Assembly: GCF_002198665.1 (NCBI RefSeq)
Contig: NZ_MWLM01000031.1
Location: forward strand, 856-64,855
DNA length: 64,000 nt
Origin: Novosphingobium sp. B 225
Lineage (GTDB): Bacteria > Pseudomonadota > Alphaproteobacteria > Sphingomonadales > Sphingomonadaceae
Direction of reading: 5' to 3'
Of this stretch, positions 36,449 through 46,413 are shown piece after piece. Numbering within the stretch: position 1 is the first letter of the stretch; the number at the start of each line of letters is the position of its first letter. The translations under genes were made by a program, and so were the position numbers. Below the pieces are notes generated by a model. That model searched no databases. It was given only the letters and a program-made list of their open reading frames with translations, and was not told the origin of the DNA.

Positions 36449-36904
36449 CTAACGCACATCCTTCGCCACGGCGTCCAGCAGGCCATTGACGAACTTCGCT
36501 TCGCGGCGTTCGAAAAAGGCGTGGGCGACATCGACATACTCGTTGATTACCGTGCCGGTCGTCACGTCCGGGCGGGCAAGCAATTCATAGGTTCCGGCGC
36601 GCAGGATCTGGTGCATGGTCTTGTCCAGCCGGGACAGGGTCCAGCCTTCGGCGAGCTTGCTGGTCAGCACGTCATCGATCTCGTCCAGCCGGGCATAGAC
36701 GCCCAAAACCACATCATCGAAGAATGCCACTTCGGCCTGGGCATACTGATCGCCTTCGATTTCGGCGCCAAGCCGATGCCGATGGAACTCGTCGAGCAGG
36801 GTGGGGAGGTGAGTAGCCTCCATGTCGCGCTGATAGAGTGCCTGAACGGCGGCGAGCCGAGCAGCGGCGCGTGCGCGCGAGGCTTTGCTGTTATGCGCTC
36901 TCAT
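36449..36904 (-). CDS. nusB: transcription antitermination factor NusB
   Basis: 151 residues of all-helical fold: ARAAARLAAVQALYQRDME near the start and INEYVDVAHAFFERREAKFVNG at the end (in part: DVAHAFFERREAKFVNG). With S10 it binds boxA in rRNA leaders. The start overlaps the hisD stop by four bases. Confidence 0.97.
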   Translation of the reverse strand: MRAHNSKASRARAAARLAAVQALYQRDMEATHLPTLLDEFHRHRLGAEIEGDQYAQAEVAFFDDVVLGVYARLDEIDDVLTSKLAEGWTLSRLDKTMHQILRAGTYELLARPDVTTGTVINEYVDVAHAFFERREAKFVNGLLDAVAKDVR

Positions 36905-38193
36905 ATTCCCAATCTCACTTCGATCGAACGCGCATGGGCGGGCAGCCCTTCGGCTTCGGCCAGCTCGATCGCCGCCGGGCCAAGCGCCCGCAGCGCCGCT
37001 TCGTCAAGCTGGATGAAGCTGGTGCGCTTCATGAAGTCCAGCACGGAAAGTCCAGAAGAAAAACGGGCCCGGCGCCCGGTTGGGAGCACGTGATTGGGCC
37101 CGGCAACGTAATCGCCGATCGCTTCCGGGGTCATCCGTCCCAGGAACACCGACCCGGCATGGCGGATTGCGTCCATCAGCGGCTGGGGATCAGCAACCGC
37201 CAGTTGGACATGCTCCGCGGCCAGCGCATTGGCGAGCGCGGGGGCCTCGTCCAGGCTGGTAACTTCGATGATCGTGCCGTGTGTATTCCAGCTGTCCGCC
37301 GCGACGCGGGCGGTGGGCAGCATGGCCAGCTCCACCCCGATCCGGTCCGCCACCGTATCGGCGAACAGCGGATCGTCGGTGATCAGGATCGATTGCGCGC
37401 TGGGATCGTGTTCAGCCTGGCTAAGCAGATCAGCGGCGGTCCATTCGGGATCGTTCTGGCCGTCCGCGATCACCAGGATCTCGCTCGGGCCGGCCACCAT
37501 GTCGATCCCGACCACGCCATAAAGCTGGCGCTTGGCCTCTGCCACCCAGGCATTGCCGGGACCGGTGATCACGTCGACCGGTTTGATCCGCTCGGTGCCA
37601 TAGGCGAGCGCGGCCACGGCTTGCGCACCGCCGATGCGCCACAGTTCATCGACGCCCGCGAGATGCGCGGCGGCAAGGACCAACGGGTTGATCTGGCCCT
37701 TGGGGGTAGGGGTGACCACCACCAGCCGTTCAACCCCGGCAACCTTGGCGGGGATGGCATTCATCAGCAATGACGAGGGATAGGCCGCGCGGCCGCCCGG
37801 CACATAGAGCCCGGCGGCGTCAACAGCCAGCCAGCGCGCTCCAAGCCGAACCCCGGTCTCATCCACAGCATCGCGGTCCATCGGCAATTGTGCCTGATGG
37901 TAGGCGCGGATTCGCGCTGCGGCCAGTTCCAGCGCGGCACGCAGATCGGGCTTGAGCGCATCGAAGGCTTCGCGGCAGGCTTCGGGCGTGATCCGCCAGT
38001 CGTCCTCGGTGGTCAGGGCATGGCCATCGAACTTGGCGGTCATGTCCACCAACGCCGCATCGCCGCGATTGCGCACGTCGGAGAGGATCACCTGAACGTC
38101 GCGCGCGACATTCTCGTCGCTTTCGCGGCGGTCGGCGACCAGGCGGCGAAAAGCCTGTTCAAAGCCCTTGTCGCTGCTCTTCAGCCGCAGCAT
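36901..38193 (-). CDS. hisD: histidinol dehydrogenase
   Basis: 430 residues. The last two oxidations of histidine synthesis, zinc and NAD dependent. Motifs: [49 protein letters not shown] and [13 protein letters not shown] with zinc-site residues. It is coupled to hisG by a one-base TGATG overlap. Confidence 0.97.
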   Translation of the reverse strand: MLRLKSSDKGFEQAFRRLVADRRESDENVARDVQVILSDVRNRGDAALVDMTAKFDGHALTTEDDWRITPEACREAFDALKPDLRAALELAAARIRAYHQAQLPMDRDAVDETGVRLGARWLAVDAAGLYVPGGRAAYPSSLLMNAIPAKVAGVERLVVVTPTPKGQINPLVLAAAHLAGVDELWRIGGAQAVAALAYGTERIKPVDVITGPGNAWVAEAKRQLYGVVGIDMVAGPSEILVIADGQNDPEWTAADLLSQAEHDPSAQSILITDDPLFADTVADRIGVELAMLPTARVAADSWNTHGTIIEVTSLDEAPALANALAAEHVQLAVADPQPLMDAIRHAGSVFLGRMTPEAIGDYVAGPNHVLPTGRRARFSSGLSVLDFMKRTSFIQLDEAALRALGPAAIELAEAEGLPAHARSIEVRLGI

Positions 38194-38864
38194 CAGGCGG
38201 CCTGCTGCTGGCTGACCAGCGCGCGGAAATTCTCGACCAGCGCAGCTACGCGCTCGTCGGTTTTCAGCGCAGCGCGGTTGACGATCAGGCGGGCGGAAAT
38301 CTGCAGGATCTGGCTGGTTTCGACCAGGCCGTTGTCCTTCAGCGTCTTGCCGGTCGAAACCAGATCGACGATCCGGCTGGCGAGGCCAAGCCCGGGAGCA
38401 AGTTCCATCGCCCCGTTGAGCTTGACCACTTCGGCCTGAATACCCTTTTGCTCAAAATGCTTGCGGGTCAGGTTGGGGTACTTGCTCGCCACGCGCAAAT
38501 GGCTGACGCGAGCAGGATCCTCGCTTTGGCCATCCGGTTCGGCCACCGACAGGCGGCAGTGCCCGATGTCCAGATCGACCGGGGCATAAAGGTCCGGATA
38601 GGCGAACTCCTCGACCACGTCCGATCCGACGATCCCGGCCTGCGCCGCGCCGTGGGCCACAAAAGTCGCCACGTCGAATGCGCGCACGCGGATCAGGCGC
38701 ATGTCGCTGCCCCAAATGTCATTGGGAGCGCAGGCAAAGCTCAGCGCGCGGCTCTTCTTGTCATGAAACTCGGCTTCGGGCACGACACCGGCACGCGCCA
38801 TCAGGGGCAGCGCCTCGTCAAGAATGCGGCCTTTGGGCACGGCGAAGGTCAGTGGTCGGGACAT
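38193..38864 (-). CDS. hisG: ATP phosphoribosyltransferase, short form
   Basis: 223 residues, the short form without the regulatory C-terminal domain. First step of histidine synthesis. Motifs: [19 protein letters not shown] and the PRPP loop [22 protein letters not shown] (in part: [16 protein letters not shown]). Short HisG enzymes usually need HisZ; no hisZ is present in the window. Confidence 0.96.
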   Translation of the reverse strand: MSRPLTFAVPKGRILDEALPLMARAGVVPEAEFHDKKSRALSFACAPNDIWGSDMRLIRVRAFDVATFVAHGAAQAGIVGSDVVEEFAYPDLYAPVDLDIGHCRLSVAEPDGQSEDPARVSHLRVASKYPNLTRKHFEQKGIQAEVVKLNGAMELAPGLGLASRIVDLVSTGKTLKDNGLVETSQILQISARLIVNRAALKTDERVAALVENFRALVSQQQAA

Positions 38865-38906
38865 AGTGGGGCGCGTTTAGGCGCGGTAAGGCGAAAGGGC
38901 AACCGG

Positions 38907-39995
38907 ATGAGCAATGCCAAGCCACCGATCATGGAAATGAACAATGTGCTGTCCGCGCTCGAATGGCAGGCCGATCATGCCGAAAGGAACGGCGCCCCGG
39001 CCACCGCGCGGGCGATCCGGGGCGCGATCCCGCTGCTGCAGGGGAACAGCGAATGCGGCCGACGAATGCGCGAATGGCCGGGGCTGAGCCTGGAAGACGC
39101 GATGCCGCTGCGCTTTACCGGCGGTCTGCACAATCTCTACCTGACCGGTAAAGTGCCCGATCTGGGCGCGGTCTATCGGCAGGAAATGACTGATCAGGGG
39201 GCGGTCAATGCTGTCGTCGCGGCGGCGGTTTCTGCGCACGATATGGAACTCGCGGGCTGGTTTGATGGCCCGCCGCAGACCAATGAGGCCGGGCGATCAG
39301 CCAGCGTGATGGTCCAACTGTTGTGGCTCAGCCAGCGGTTGGGGCCGCGCTTCGAATTGCTGGAACTGGGGGCCAGTGCCGGAATCAATACGATGATGGA
39401 CCGGTTCCACTTTGACTTCGGCGGCGTGGAATCGGGCGATCCTGACAGTCCGATGCGGATCTGACCCGAATGGCGCGGCTGCGCGCCGCCGTCCGGTTCG
39501 GTCGAGATCACAGGAATCCGGGGCTGTGATCTGGCTCCGGTCGATCTGACCGATGCGGCTTCAGCCTTGCGGCTGAAAAGCTATGTCTGGGCCGAAGTGG
39601 CCCACCGGCTGGAACGGATCGACGCCGCTATCGCGCTTGCCAATCAGCACGCACCAGAGGTTGAGGCCGCCGATGCCGGGGAATGGGTGCTGCGGCAACT
39701 CGCCCTGCCGCAAGCAGCGGGGGTGACGCGGGTGCTGTTCCACACCATCGTCTGGCAATATTTCCCGCCCGCCACGCGCGACGCGATCCGCGCGGCGATG
39801 GAGCGTGCCGGAACAGAGGCCACGCCTGAGCGGCCACTGGCCTGGATCATGGTCGAAACCAACCGCCAGACCTTTCGCCACGAATTGCGCGCGCGTTACT
39901 GGCCGGGGGGGCAGGATGCGGTGCTGCTGGGCGAGGCACATGCCCATGGCGCCTGGGTGGATTGGCGGGGCGAGAGTCTTTCTGACCTGGATTGA
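38907..39995 (+). pseudogene. DUF2332 family gene interrupted by an in-frame TGA
   Basis: A single reading frame of 363 codons from ATG 38907 to 39995 is broken only by TGA at 39462-39464 (codon 186). The first part ends GDPDSPMRI; the second resumes at once with PEWRG and continues RGCDLAPVDLTDAASALRLK to the end. Family members normally have Arg in this place, so one C-to-T change (CGA to TGA) explains the stop. No frameshift is needed. It could be a young pseudogene, a sequencing error or a read-through site. The family has no known biochemical role; the N-terminal part may be stable alone (185 residues). Confidence 0.8.
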
Positions 39996-40005
39996 TCCAC
40001 CCTGA

Positions 40006-40101
40006 TTGTCTCAGGAAGCTTCTTGGCAAGGAGCGCTGCGCAGTGCTGGCTGGTAGCCAGTGCCAGTGGCGCGACGCAGTCCGAGGTGCTTCCTGAGGCA
40101 A
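40006..40101. other. 96-nt nested-hairpin element
   Basis: A 14-bp outer stem (40006-40019 with 40088-40101, one G-U) encloses CTGCG/CGCAG (40036-40040 with 40075-40079), and inside it CTGGCT/AGCCAG (40046-40051 with 40055-40060, loop GGT). The arms end in TTG/CAA. It lies between the convergent ends of the DUF2332 gene and ltrA. It could be a structured RNA, a bidirectional terminator or a small mobile repeat. No T-run adjoins it. Confidence 0.6.
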
Positions 40102-40171
40102 CCCGACTGAGCGGGCTGATTTTGGCCCATCCCGGCTCCGTCACATTGCGATATTCTAGGTCGGAAAGGTT

Positions 40172-41494
40172 CTAACCTCGCAGCTGTTCGGTCTCGCGCC
40201 GCCGCCGTTCAAAGCTTTCGCGCATCCGTTCAGGATAGGGCAGGCCCAGCCGCGCCCATCGCTCCATCCAGCCGCCGTGATAGCTGACCCATTCCCACAC
40301 CGCAGTCAGCAGCAGGATGGCGATCCCCAAGGTGCCGAATTGCGGGGTGCCCGGCTCGCGCCACCACGCCCACAAGCCCAGCCCGCAGACCAGCACCATA
40401 GCAACCGTATGGGATAGCGGGAAATTGCCGATAGTATTGCCAAACCGCTTGAACAGACCCAGTCCGCCCAGGAAAGTGAGCATCCCGCCAGTCTGGATAA
40501 GGATCAGCGCACGGCTAACGGGTTGTTCCCAGCGTTCCAGCAGCATGGCATCGCCCACCGCCAGCACAACCACCCCCAGCACGATCGGCATGTGGAGATA
40601 GGTAAAGGCGTTGCGTGCCACGCGTCCGACTTGCGAATGGCCTGAAATGAACTGTGCCCCGCGTACCGCGCCCATGTCGAAATAGAGCCACCACAACAGT
40701 GCCGACCCGGCGAAAGCCGTTACAAAAGCCAGCGACGTTGCCAAGGTGGGCATGGTGCCAGCCATGGTCGCACCGGTCACGACGATCCCTTCGCCCAGCG
40801 CAATGATAATGAACAGCGCGCAGCGTTCGGCCATGTGGCTGCCCGAAATGTCCCACTCGCTCGCAAGCGAATGTCCCAGGAAAGGCACACGATAGAGCAC
40901 GAAAGGCCCGGCATATTCGATGGCCAGCGCGGCCAGCCAGCACAGCACTTGCGCCGGTCCGCCGGCCATTGCCCCGCCGATCCACAGCGGCGCGCTGGCG
41001 GCGAACCACACGGCGATCCGCACCATGTTACGGGTGTTGTGCGCTCGTTCGCGGTGGAACATGGCGGCGGTGCACAGCGTCCGCCCCAGCTGGATCGCGA
41101 CATAGCACAGCGCAAAGGGTAGCGCCTTGTCTGCAAAGGCATCGGGCAGGCTGACCGCCATGCCCAGGCTCAAAAGCATCAGTGCCAACAGCATAAGTCG
41201 AACCGGCAACCGATCGGGATTGAGCCAGTTGGTGACCCAGGTGGTGTACATCCACCCCCACCACAGCGTCAGGAACAGCATCAGTCCTTCGGCAAAGCCC
41301 CATGGATTGAGATGATGCCCGAAGAAGTGCGAAAGCTGGGTGATCGCAAATACGAACACCAGATCGAAGAACAGCTCAAGGTTCGAAACCGGCGCATGGC
41401 CGCCGCCGTGGTTGCGCAGGAGCGAATTGCGGGCGCGGCGTTCGGCGGCGGCAACCGCCGCGCCGATTCCGCCGCGGCGCGGGCTGTCAGGCAT
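40172..41494 (-). CDS. LtrA family membrane protein
   Basis: 440 residues with about twelve hydrophobic segments and the family start motif NLELFFDLVFVFAITQLSHF near residues 38-57. Late GSHMAERCALFIIIALGEGI is the second hallmark. The family is named for low-temperature growth in Listeria, but its activity is unknown. The N-terminus overlaps the end of the epoxide hydrolase-like gene by eight bases. Confidence 0.9.
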   Translation of the reverse strand: MPDSPRRGGIGAAVAAAERRARNSLLRNHGGGHAPVSNLELFFDLVFVFAITQLSHFFGHHLNPWGFAEGLMLFLTLWWGWMYTTWVTNWLNPDRLPVRLMLLALMLLSLGMAVSLPDAFADKALPFALCYVAIQLGRTLCTAAMFHRERAHNTRNMVRIAVWFAASAPLWIGGAMAGGPAQVLCWLAALAIEYAGPFVLYRVPFLGHSLASEWDISGSHMAERCALFIIIALGEGIVVTGATMAGTMPTLATSLAFVTAFAGSALLWWLYFDMGAVRGAQFISGHSQVGRVARNAFTYLHMPIVLGVVVLAVGDAMLLERWEQPVSRALILIQTGGMLTFLGGLGLFKRFGNTIGNFPLSHTVAMVLVCGLGLWAWWREPGTPQFGTLGIAILLLTAVWEWVSYHGGWMERWARLGLPYPERMRESFERRRRETEQLRG

Positions 41495-42398
41495 CGGTGG
41501 CGGTCCGGGTCAAGAAGGCATCCATCGCCGCGTTGACCGCCTGTGGAGCTTCCCACGGCACGAAATGGCCGCAATCGCTTACCTTGACCACTTCGAGGTT
41601 GGGCACCATTGCTTCAAGACCATCAAGGTTTTCTGGCGGCAAGGCAATATCGTCCAGCGCCCAGACCACCAATGTCGGCAGGGTCAAGGGAGGCAGGTCG
41701 GGCGGCCCACCTTCTGCCGGGACTGCGTAAGGTTCGTCCATGGCAGGGACATAGAGCGGGCTGGCGCGGTACCAGTTGAGCATGCCGAAGGCAGCATCAA
41801 CATTGGCCCATTCGCTGGTCAGCGCGGCACGCTCCTCGGGCTCCATCCGGTCACCGGTAGCCAGCCTGTCCCCAAATGCTTTCAGCAGGATCCCGCCCAG
41901 GCCAAGTTCGCGCACCAACGCGTCATTGGACGTATCGCGGAACGTCCGCATGTACTGGCTCGATTCGCGCTGATGCCGGTTGGTCCAGACCAATCGAGCG
42001 AAGCCCACCGGATGGGGCGCATTGGCGATTACCGCGCGATTCACCCGGCCGTTCATCTGGCCCATCAGGGCCACGCCCCATGCAATTGCGCCGCCCCAAT
42101 CGTGCCCGACAATCGTGAATTTGCCAACGCCCAGTGCATCGGCAAGCTGGAAGACATCGCCGATTAGCTTGTCCGGGGTGTAGCTTTCCACATTCTGCGG
42201 TTTTGATGATCCGCGATATCCGCGCTGATCGGGCGCGATGCAGCGAAACCGGCCAGACAGGTGCGCGATCTGGTGGCGCCAGGTGCGGTGGCTTTCTGGG
42301 AAGCCGTGCAGAAACACCAGCACCGGCGCATCGCGCGGGCCGGTATCGACCACATCGAGCTCGATCCCGCAGGCCAGAGTGACGCGGATCTGCTCCAT
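41487..42398 (-). CDS. alpha/beta hydrolase, epoxide hydrolase / haloalkane dehalogenase-like
   Basis: 303 residues from ATG 42398 (MEQIRVTLACGIELD); the frame is open further upstream but there it lies inside the SDR gene. HGFPE at residues 31-35 is the oxyanion motif, GHDWGG carries the nucleophile Asp100, and CGHFVPWEAP near the end carries the base. An Asp nucleophile points to epoxide hydrolase or dehalogenase chemistry. It begins two bases after the SDR stop. Confidence 0.9.
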   Translation of the reverse strand: MEQIRVTLACGIELDVVDTGPRDAPVLVFLHGFPESHRTWRHQIAHLSGRFRCIAPDQRGYRGSSKPQNVESYTPDKLIGDVFQLADALGVGKFTIVGHDWGGAIAWGVALMGQMNGRVNRAVIANAPHPVGFARLVWTNRHQRESSQYMRTFRDTSNDALVRELGLGGILLKAFGDRLATGDRMEPEERAALTSEWANVDAAFGMLNWYRASPLYVPAMDEPYAVPAEGGPPDLPPLTLPTLVVWALDDIALPPENLDGLEAMVPNLEVVKVSDCGHFVPWEAPQAVNAAMDAFLTRTATDA

Positions 42399-42400
42399 GC

Positions 42401-43222
42401 TCACTGCTCGCCAACCCCCATTTTTGCTGCATAGCCCGAATTGAACGCGGCGATCATTTTGTCGAACAGGGCTTCGGGCGTGCGGCGTTCCTGCGCGATC
42501 CACTGTTCCATCCCGTGTTCGGCAATCGCCACCTCGCGCTGGCCCGCGTCGATTGCGGTCAACATTCGCTGAGCGAATTCGTCCGGGTCGATCCCGGTAT
42601 CGATTGCGTCATCGCTGACCCCGCGCCGGCCACCATCGGCAGTGATTGCGTTGCGCGACACGTCAGTGCGGATCGAACCCGGCGTGACGCCGATCACCGC
42701 AATGCCATGCGGGCTCAGCTCGATCCGTAGCGAATCCGCATAGCCGATCAGCCCGTGCTTGGCCGCGCAATAGGCCGAGCGCAGCGGTGAGCCGACTTTG
42801 CCGGCCAGGCTGGAAATCATCACGATCTGCCCGGTCTTGCGTGCAACCATGCGCTTTAGCAGCGCCTGGGTCAGGGCGATCGGGCCGAGCAGATCGATGT
42901 CGATCATCTTCTGGTAGACCGAGAAATCGGTATCGACCGCCAAGCTGCGCTGGCTGATCCCGGCATTGTTGACCAGAGCGTCGATCCCGCCGCTCCAGTC
43001 CCAGGCCTTGTCGGCGGCGGCCTGCGCAGCGGTAAAGTCGCTGGTGTCAAACGGCAGGATCAGGTGCGGCGTTCCGCACTGCGCGGCGACATCGGCTAGC
43101 GCGGCTTCATTGCGGCCGGACAGGATCACGCGGTAGCCGCGTGCCGCATAGGCCCGCGCCAGCGCTGCACCGATGCCCGATGATGCGCCCGTGATCCAGG
43201 CGGTTTTGGCTGCTTCGCTCAT
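42401..43222 (-). CDS. short-chain dehydrogenase/reductase
   Basis: 273 residues. NAD(P)-binding motif TGASSGIG at residues 11-18, NNAG at 85-88, and catalytic Ser137/138, Tyr151 and Lys155 (SAYCAAK). A basic residue after the first strand (SGRNEA) suggests NADP preference. The substrate is unknown. Third in the row bolA-nudix-pirin-SDR when read from the 44850 end (fourth gene). Confidence 0.9.
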   Translation of the reverse strand: MSEAAKTAWITGASSGIGAALARAYAARGYRVILSGRNEAALADVAAQCGTPHLILPFDTSDFTAAQAAADKAWDWSGGIDALVNNAGISQRSLAVDTDFSVYQKMIDIDLLGPIALTQALLKRMVARKTGQIVMISSLAGKVGSPLRSAYCAAKHGLIGYADSLRIELSPHGIAVIGVTPGSIRTDVSRNAITADGGRRGVSDDAIDTGIDPDEFAQRMLTAIDAGQREVAIAEHGMEQWIAQERRTPEALFDKMIAAFNSGYAAKMGVGEQ

Positions 43223-43247
43223 TATCGTTGCTCTCCCTGAATTCGGC

Positions 43248-44135
43248 TCAATCAGTGCGGGTCAGCGGCGCGTCGGGCAAGGGGATAAATTCATCCGCAT
43301 CGCCCGGAACGGTTGGAAAGCGGCCTTGTGTCCAGTCATCTATCGCCTGCCGGATCCGCTCGCGTGAGGAGTGGACGAAGTTCCAATAAGCATGCCTGGG
43401 CGATGTGGCTGCCGCGCCGCCCAGCAGCATCACCCGCCCGCCCAGGCTGGATCCCAGCCGCATGGTCCGTCCCGGCGCGAGAATGGCCAATTCGTAGAGC
43501 CCCAGTTCCACACCGTCGATCATCGCCTCACCGCCGACCAGCATGACCGCGCGTTCCTCTGCCTCTGTATCGATCGGGATCGTGCCGCCGGGGGCCAGCA
43601 CGATCTCAGCATAAATCGTGGGGCTGTGCAGGGTAGTCGGGGCGGTCTGGCCCCACAGACTGCCCATGATTACGCGGGCAGTGGTGCCATTGTTTTCGAT
43701 CAGTGGCAGATCGGTCTGGGCTTCAAACGCCGGGTCGATTTCCTCACGGCCATCGGGCAGAGCCAGCCAGGTCTGCATGCCATAGATGCGCTTGGGCAGA
43801 TCGCGCTCGGCAGGCAGCCCGCGTTCGGAATGGACGATTCCGCGCCCGGCCGTCATCAGGTTGACCTGACCGGGGCGGATCGTGGCGAAAGTGCCCAGAC
43901 TGTCGCGGTGATCGATCGCGCCTTCGAACAGCCAGGTGACTGTCGCAATGCCGATATGCGGATGCGGGCGCACGTCGATACCAGGGCCAGGGGGCAGGTC
44001 GGCCGGGCCGAACTGATCGACGAAAATGAACGGCCCCACCATCACCCGGCGCGGGCTGGGCAGCACCCGGCGGACCTGGAACGCACCCAGATCGTGCGTG
44101 ACGGGCAGGACGGTCTGGATGACCGGATCGGTCAT
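43248..44135 (-). CDS. pirin family bicupin protein
   Basis: 295 residues with metal ligands in RPHPHIGIATVTWLFEGAID (His58, His60) and a later His near 76, plus the second cupin domain. Some pirins oxidise quercetin; others act as redox sensors. Its ATG overlaps the Nudix stop by four bases. The role here is not known. Confidence 0.9.
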   Translation of the reverse strand: MTDPVIQTVLPVTHDLGAFQVRRVLPSPRRVMVGPFIFVDQFGPADLPPGPGIDVRPHPHIGIATVTWLFEGAIDHRDSLGTFATIRPGQVNLMTAGRGIVHSERGLPAERDLPKRIYGMQTWLALPDGREEIDPAFEAQTDLPLIENNGTTARVIMGSLWGQTAPTTLHSPTIYAEIVLAPGGTIPIDTEAEERAVMLVGGEAMIDGVELGLYELAILAPGRTMRLGSSLGGRVMLLGGAAATSPRHAYWNFVHSSRERIRQAIDDWTQGRFPTVPGDADEFIPLPDAPLTRTD

Positions 44136-44581
44136 GCGGTAATCTCTGCGAGTTCGAGCAGTTCAAGCAGGTCGAGCGGAAAGATCCGTTCGGGCCAGTC
44201 GGTCAGTTCGGCGCGGGTGAACCAGCGCGCCTCGCGCATGATTACGCGTTCCAGTTCGGTGTGCCCTGACATGTCGATCGCGGTCGTCATGGTGCACACC
44301 CGAAAGAACCTTTCATCGGCGGTCACCGGTTCGCCATCGGGGGTGATGAAGTCATAGCAGCGCCGGGCAAATTCCGGCCCGGGATCGGCGCTTAAGCCGG
44401 TTTCCTCAAGCAGTTCCCGGCGTGCCGCAACGTGGAACTCCTCGCCCGGATCGCATTCGCCACCAACTGCCGCCCAGAATGGGCTGCGCCCGGCCACACT
44501 GAAGCGGAAGAGCAGTAGCCGGTCCGCGGGATCGAGCAGCAGCAGCCGTGCCGCGCGGCGGATGCGGCGGGGCTGGGTCAT
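44132..44581 (-). CDS. Nudix hydrolase
   Basis: 149 residues. The Nudix box spans residues 41-63: GECDPGEEF..., then RRELLEETGL, all key residues present. Hydrolyses a nucleoside diphosphate linked to another group; the substrate is not clear. Coupled by four-base overlaps to bolA and pirin. Confidence 0.92.
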   Translation of the reverse strand: MTQPRRIRRAARLLLLDPADRLLLFRFSVAGRSPFWAAVGGECDPGEEFHVAARRELLEETGLSADPGPEFARRCYDFITPDGEPVTADERFFRVCTMTTAIDMSGHTELERVIMREARWFTRAELTDWPERIFPLDLLELLELAEITA

Positions 44582-44850
44582 TCTTCCGGGGCCTGCGCCT
44601 TGATCGCCAGGGCATGGACCCGCTGCCCGGGAATGTCACCCAATGCGGTAATAACCATGCGCTGGCGTTCCAGCCTGGACTTGCCCGCAAAAGCGGCGCT
44701 TTCGATCTCCACCGTGAAGTGCGATTCGCCCGATCCGTCATCGCCGGAATGGCCGTGATGGCGCGCGCTGTCGTTGATTACGGCGAGGTGGATGGGGGAA
44801 AAAGCCTGATTCAGCAGGGCTTCTATTTCGGTGGCGATGGGTCCGGTCAT
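44578..44850 (-). CDS. BolA family protein
   Basis: 90 residues from ATG 44850 (MTGPIATEIEALLNQAF). The motif HHGHSGDDGSGESHF followed by RLERQRMVITALGD and HALAIKAQ matches the BolA fold. BolA proteins pair with monothiol glutaredoxins in Fe-S handling. In alphaproteobacteria bolA often lies beside a J-domain gene and cobS; here the J-domain gene is close but cobS is 9 kb away. Confidence 0.93.
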   Translation of the reverse strand: MTGPIATEIEALLNQAFSPIHLAVINDSARHHGHSGDDGSGESHFTVEIESAAFAGKSRLERQRMVITALGDIPGQRVHALAIKAQAPEE

Positions 44851-44914
44851 GCGCGCCAAGCTAGGCTGCAGCAGCCCCTTCGACAAGCGCCGCAAAGCCA
44901 TTATATGCACCGCG

Positions 44915-45403
44915 ATGCGCGTTACGATCATCCATACCCCGCGTGAATGCCGGATCGCGATTGTGCGAGACGATGGCAGCCGTGCGGACACCACGTTCCC
45001 GCACAAGGGCCCGTTCCCACACGATGCGATGCATTTCGTGGTCGAGCGGGTGATGGGCATGCGGCGCGCTTTTTGGGGAATGGTTGCGGCGGGGCAGCAT
45101 CCCGAAGAGCTGTCTGAGTTGGCCAAGCTGGCCGGGCATGCGAGCGCCAGTCGGGCCAGCATGCCGCAGGACCATATCGTAGAGCTACTCCAGGCTGAAC
45201 GGCTGGTCGAATGCTTCGAAGCCGATCTGTGGGGCGGGGCGGGCGATCCGGAAACCTTGCGCAGTGTTTACCGCGCAGCCTGTGGCAGCTCACAAGTGCC
45301 GTGCCCGGACCTTAGCGACGCCGCGATTGCCGCGATCCGGGCAGAGATTGCCGTACTGCAGGAACAGTGGCGCAGCGGACAACTCGTGCTGGACTGGGTG
45401 TGA
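44915..45403 (+). CDS. conserved hypothetical protein
   Basis: 162 residues from ATG 44915 (MRVTIIHTPRECRIAIVRDD). No signal peptide or membrane segment. Middle region MRRAFWGMVAAGQHPEELSE resembles a helical domain; the tail (IRAEIAVLQEQWRSGQLVLD) is helical and polar. Not recognised by me. It ends four bases before the J-domain gene and should be co-transcribed with it. Confidence 0.8.
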   Translation: MRVTIIHTPRECRIAIVRDDGSRADTTFPHKGPFPHDAMHFVVERVMGMRRAFWGMVAAGQHPEELSELAKLAGHASASRASMPQDHIVELLQAERLVECFEADLWGGAGDPETLRSVYRAACGSSQVPCPDLSDAAIAAIRAEIAVLQEQWRSGQLVLDWV

Positions 45404-45407
45404 GTTC

Positions 45408-45986
45408 ATGGCTGGTGACCGTTTCCATGGCCGGGTGACCAATCCCGGCCGGCTGTGCGACCGCCCCGGCTGCCCCGAAGCGGGGGAGTTCCGCGCACCC
45501 GGTCCGCGCGGCTCCAGCTTTGACGGCCCCGGTGACTATCGCTGGTTCTGCCTGGACCATGTCCGCGAATTCAACGCCGGGTATGATTGGTTCGAAGGGA
45601 TGAGTGCCGAGGAAATCATGCGCGCGCAAAGCCCGATCAACGGCTGGGAACGCGAAACCCGAGCCTTTTCACCCACAGCCGGAATCGATTCCGCCCCGCG
45701 CTGGGCAGACTTTGCCGATCCACTGGACGCGATCAGCAAGCGCGCCCGCGCGCGCCGGCCAGCCGAACGGGCCGACGGAAGGCTGCTCAGCCCGGATGAG
45801 CGGCGCGCGCTCGATGCTCTTGGGCTGCCGCTCGATGCCGACCGCAAGGCACTGCGCGAACGCTATTCGCAGCTGGTGCGGCGTTACCACCCTGATCGCA
45901 ATGGCGGGGATCGCAGTTATGAAACGCGGTTGCAGGGGGTGGTCGAAGCCTACCAGCTGCTTAGGAAGGCCGCGGCGTTCGCTTGA
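45408..45986 (+). CDS. J-domain protein with N-terminal cysteine region
   Basis: 192 residues from ATG 45408. The C-terminal 60 residues form a J domain with the HPD motif at 161-163 (VRRYHPDRNGG), the DnaK-stimulating loop. The N-terminal part has cysteines in GRLCDRPGCPEAGEF and WFCLDHVREFNAGYDW that could bind a metal. This type is often encoded beside bolA and cobS in alphaproteobacteria. Its 3' end overlaps the convergent membrane protein gene by 26 bases. Confidence 0.92.
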   Translation: MAGDRFHGRVTNPGRLCDRPGCPEAGEFRAPGPRGSSFDGPGDYRWFCLDHVREFNAGYDWFEGMSAEEIMRAQSPINGWERETRAFSPTAGIDSAPRWADFADPLDAISKRARARRPAERADGRLLSPDERRALDALGLPLDADRKALRERYSQLVRRYHPDRNGGDRSYETRLQGVVEAYQLLRKAAAFA

Positions 45987-46413
45987 CCAGCCAGAAGATC
46001 GGCAGGCCGACGAAGAACACGTGCGGAAAGAGGCCCAGTGCCAGCTTGATCTGGTCCGGATTGGGGAAGGGGGCTCCGAACCGGAAATGCAGCACGATCC
46101 CGTACATCACACCGTACAGCACTATCCCGTAAAGGGTCCCCGCTTTCCACGGCGCGACCTCGCCCAGCGGGGTGTTTCGCGCCAGCCACAGGCCAAGCGC
46201 GACCATGGCCGCCATGATCGCGAAATGCACACCCAGCCCCAGCAGCGCGCCGGGCGTGCCCCACTGGCTGGCCGCGTCACCAAACGGTCCCGCCGCTACC
46301 CCGCGCCACAGCTTGCCGATGTCTCCATCGCCCCGCACCAGGGTGAGCAGGGTAGCATAAGCGGCGTCGAGCGCGCCGCACAGGAGCCACAGCTTCAGGA
46401 ACACTTGCCGCAT
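45961..46413 (-). CDS. small four-helix membrane protein, unknown
   Basis: 150 residues from ATG 46413, which shares one base with the TGA of the SRPBCC gene (TGATG). Four hydrophobic segments. Charged end KRTPRPS suggests an inside C-terminus. Last gene of the long minus-strand run. I do not recognise it. Confidence 0.8.
   Translation of the reverse strand: MRQVFLKLWLLCGALDAAYATLLTLVRGDGDIGKLWRGVAAGPFGDAASQWGTPGALLGLGVHFAIMAAMVALGLWLARNTPLGEVAPWKAGTLYGIVLYGVMYGIVLHFRFGAPFPNPDQIKLALGLFPHVFFVGLPIFWLVKRTPRPS

Noticed and set aside
39462..39464. TGA as a selenocysteine codon
   Set aside because: The family has arginine here and no redox motif; no SECIS-like hairpin was seen next to it.
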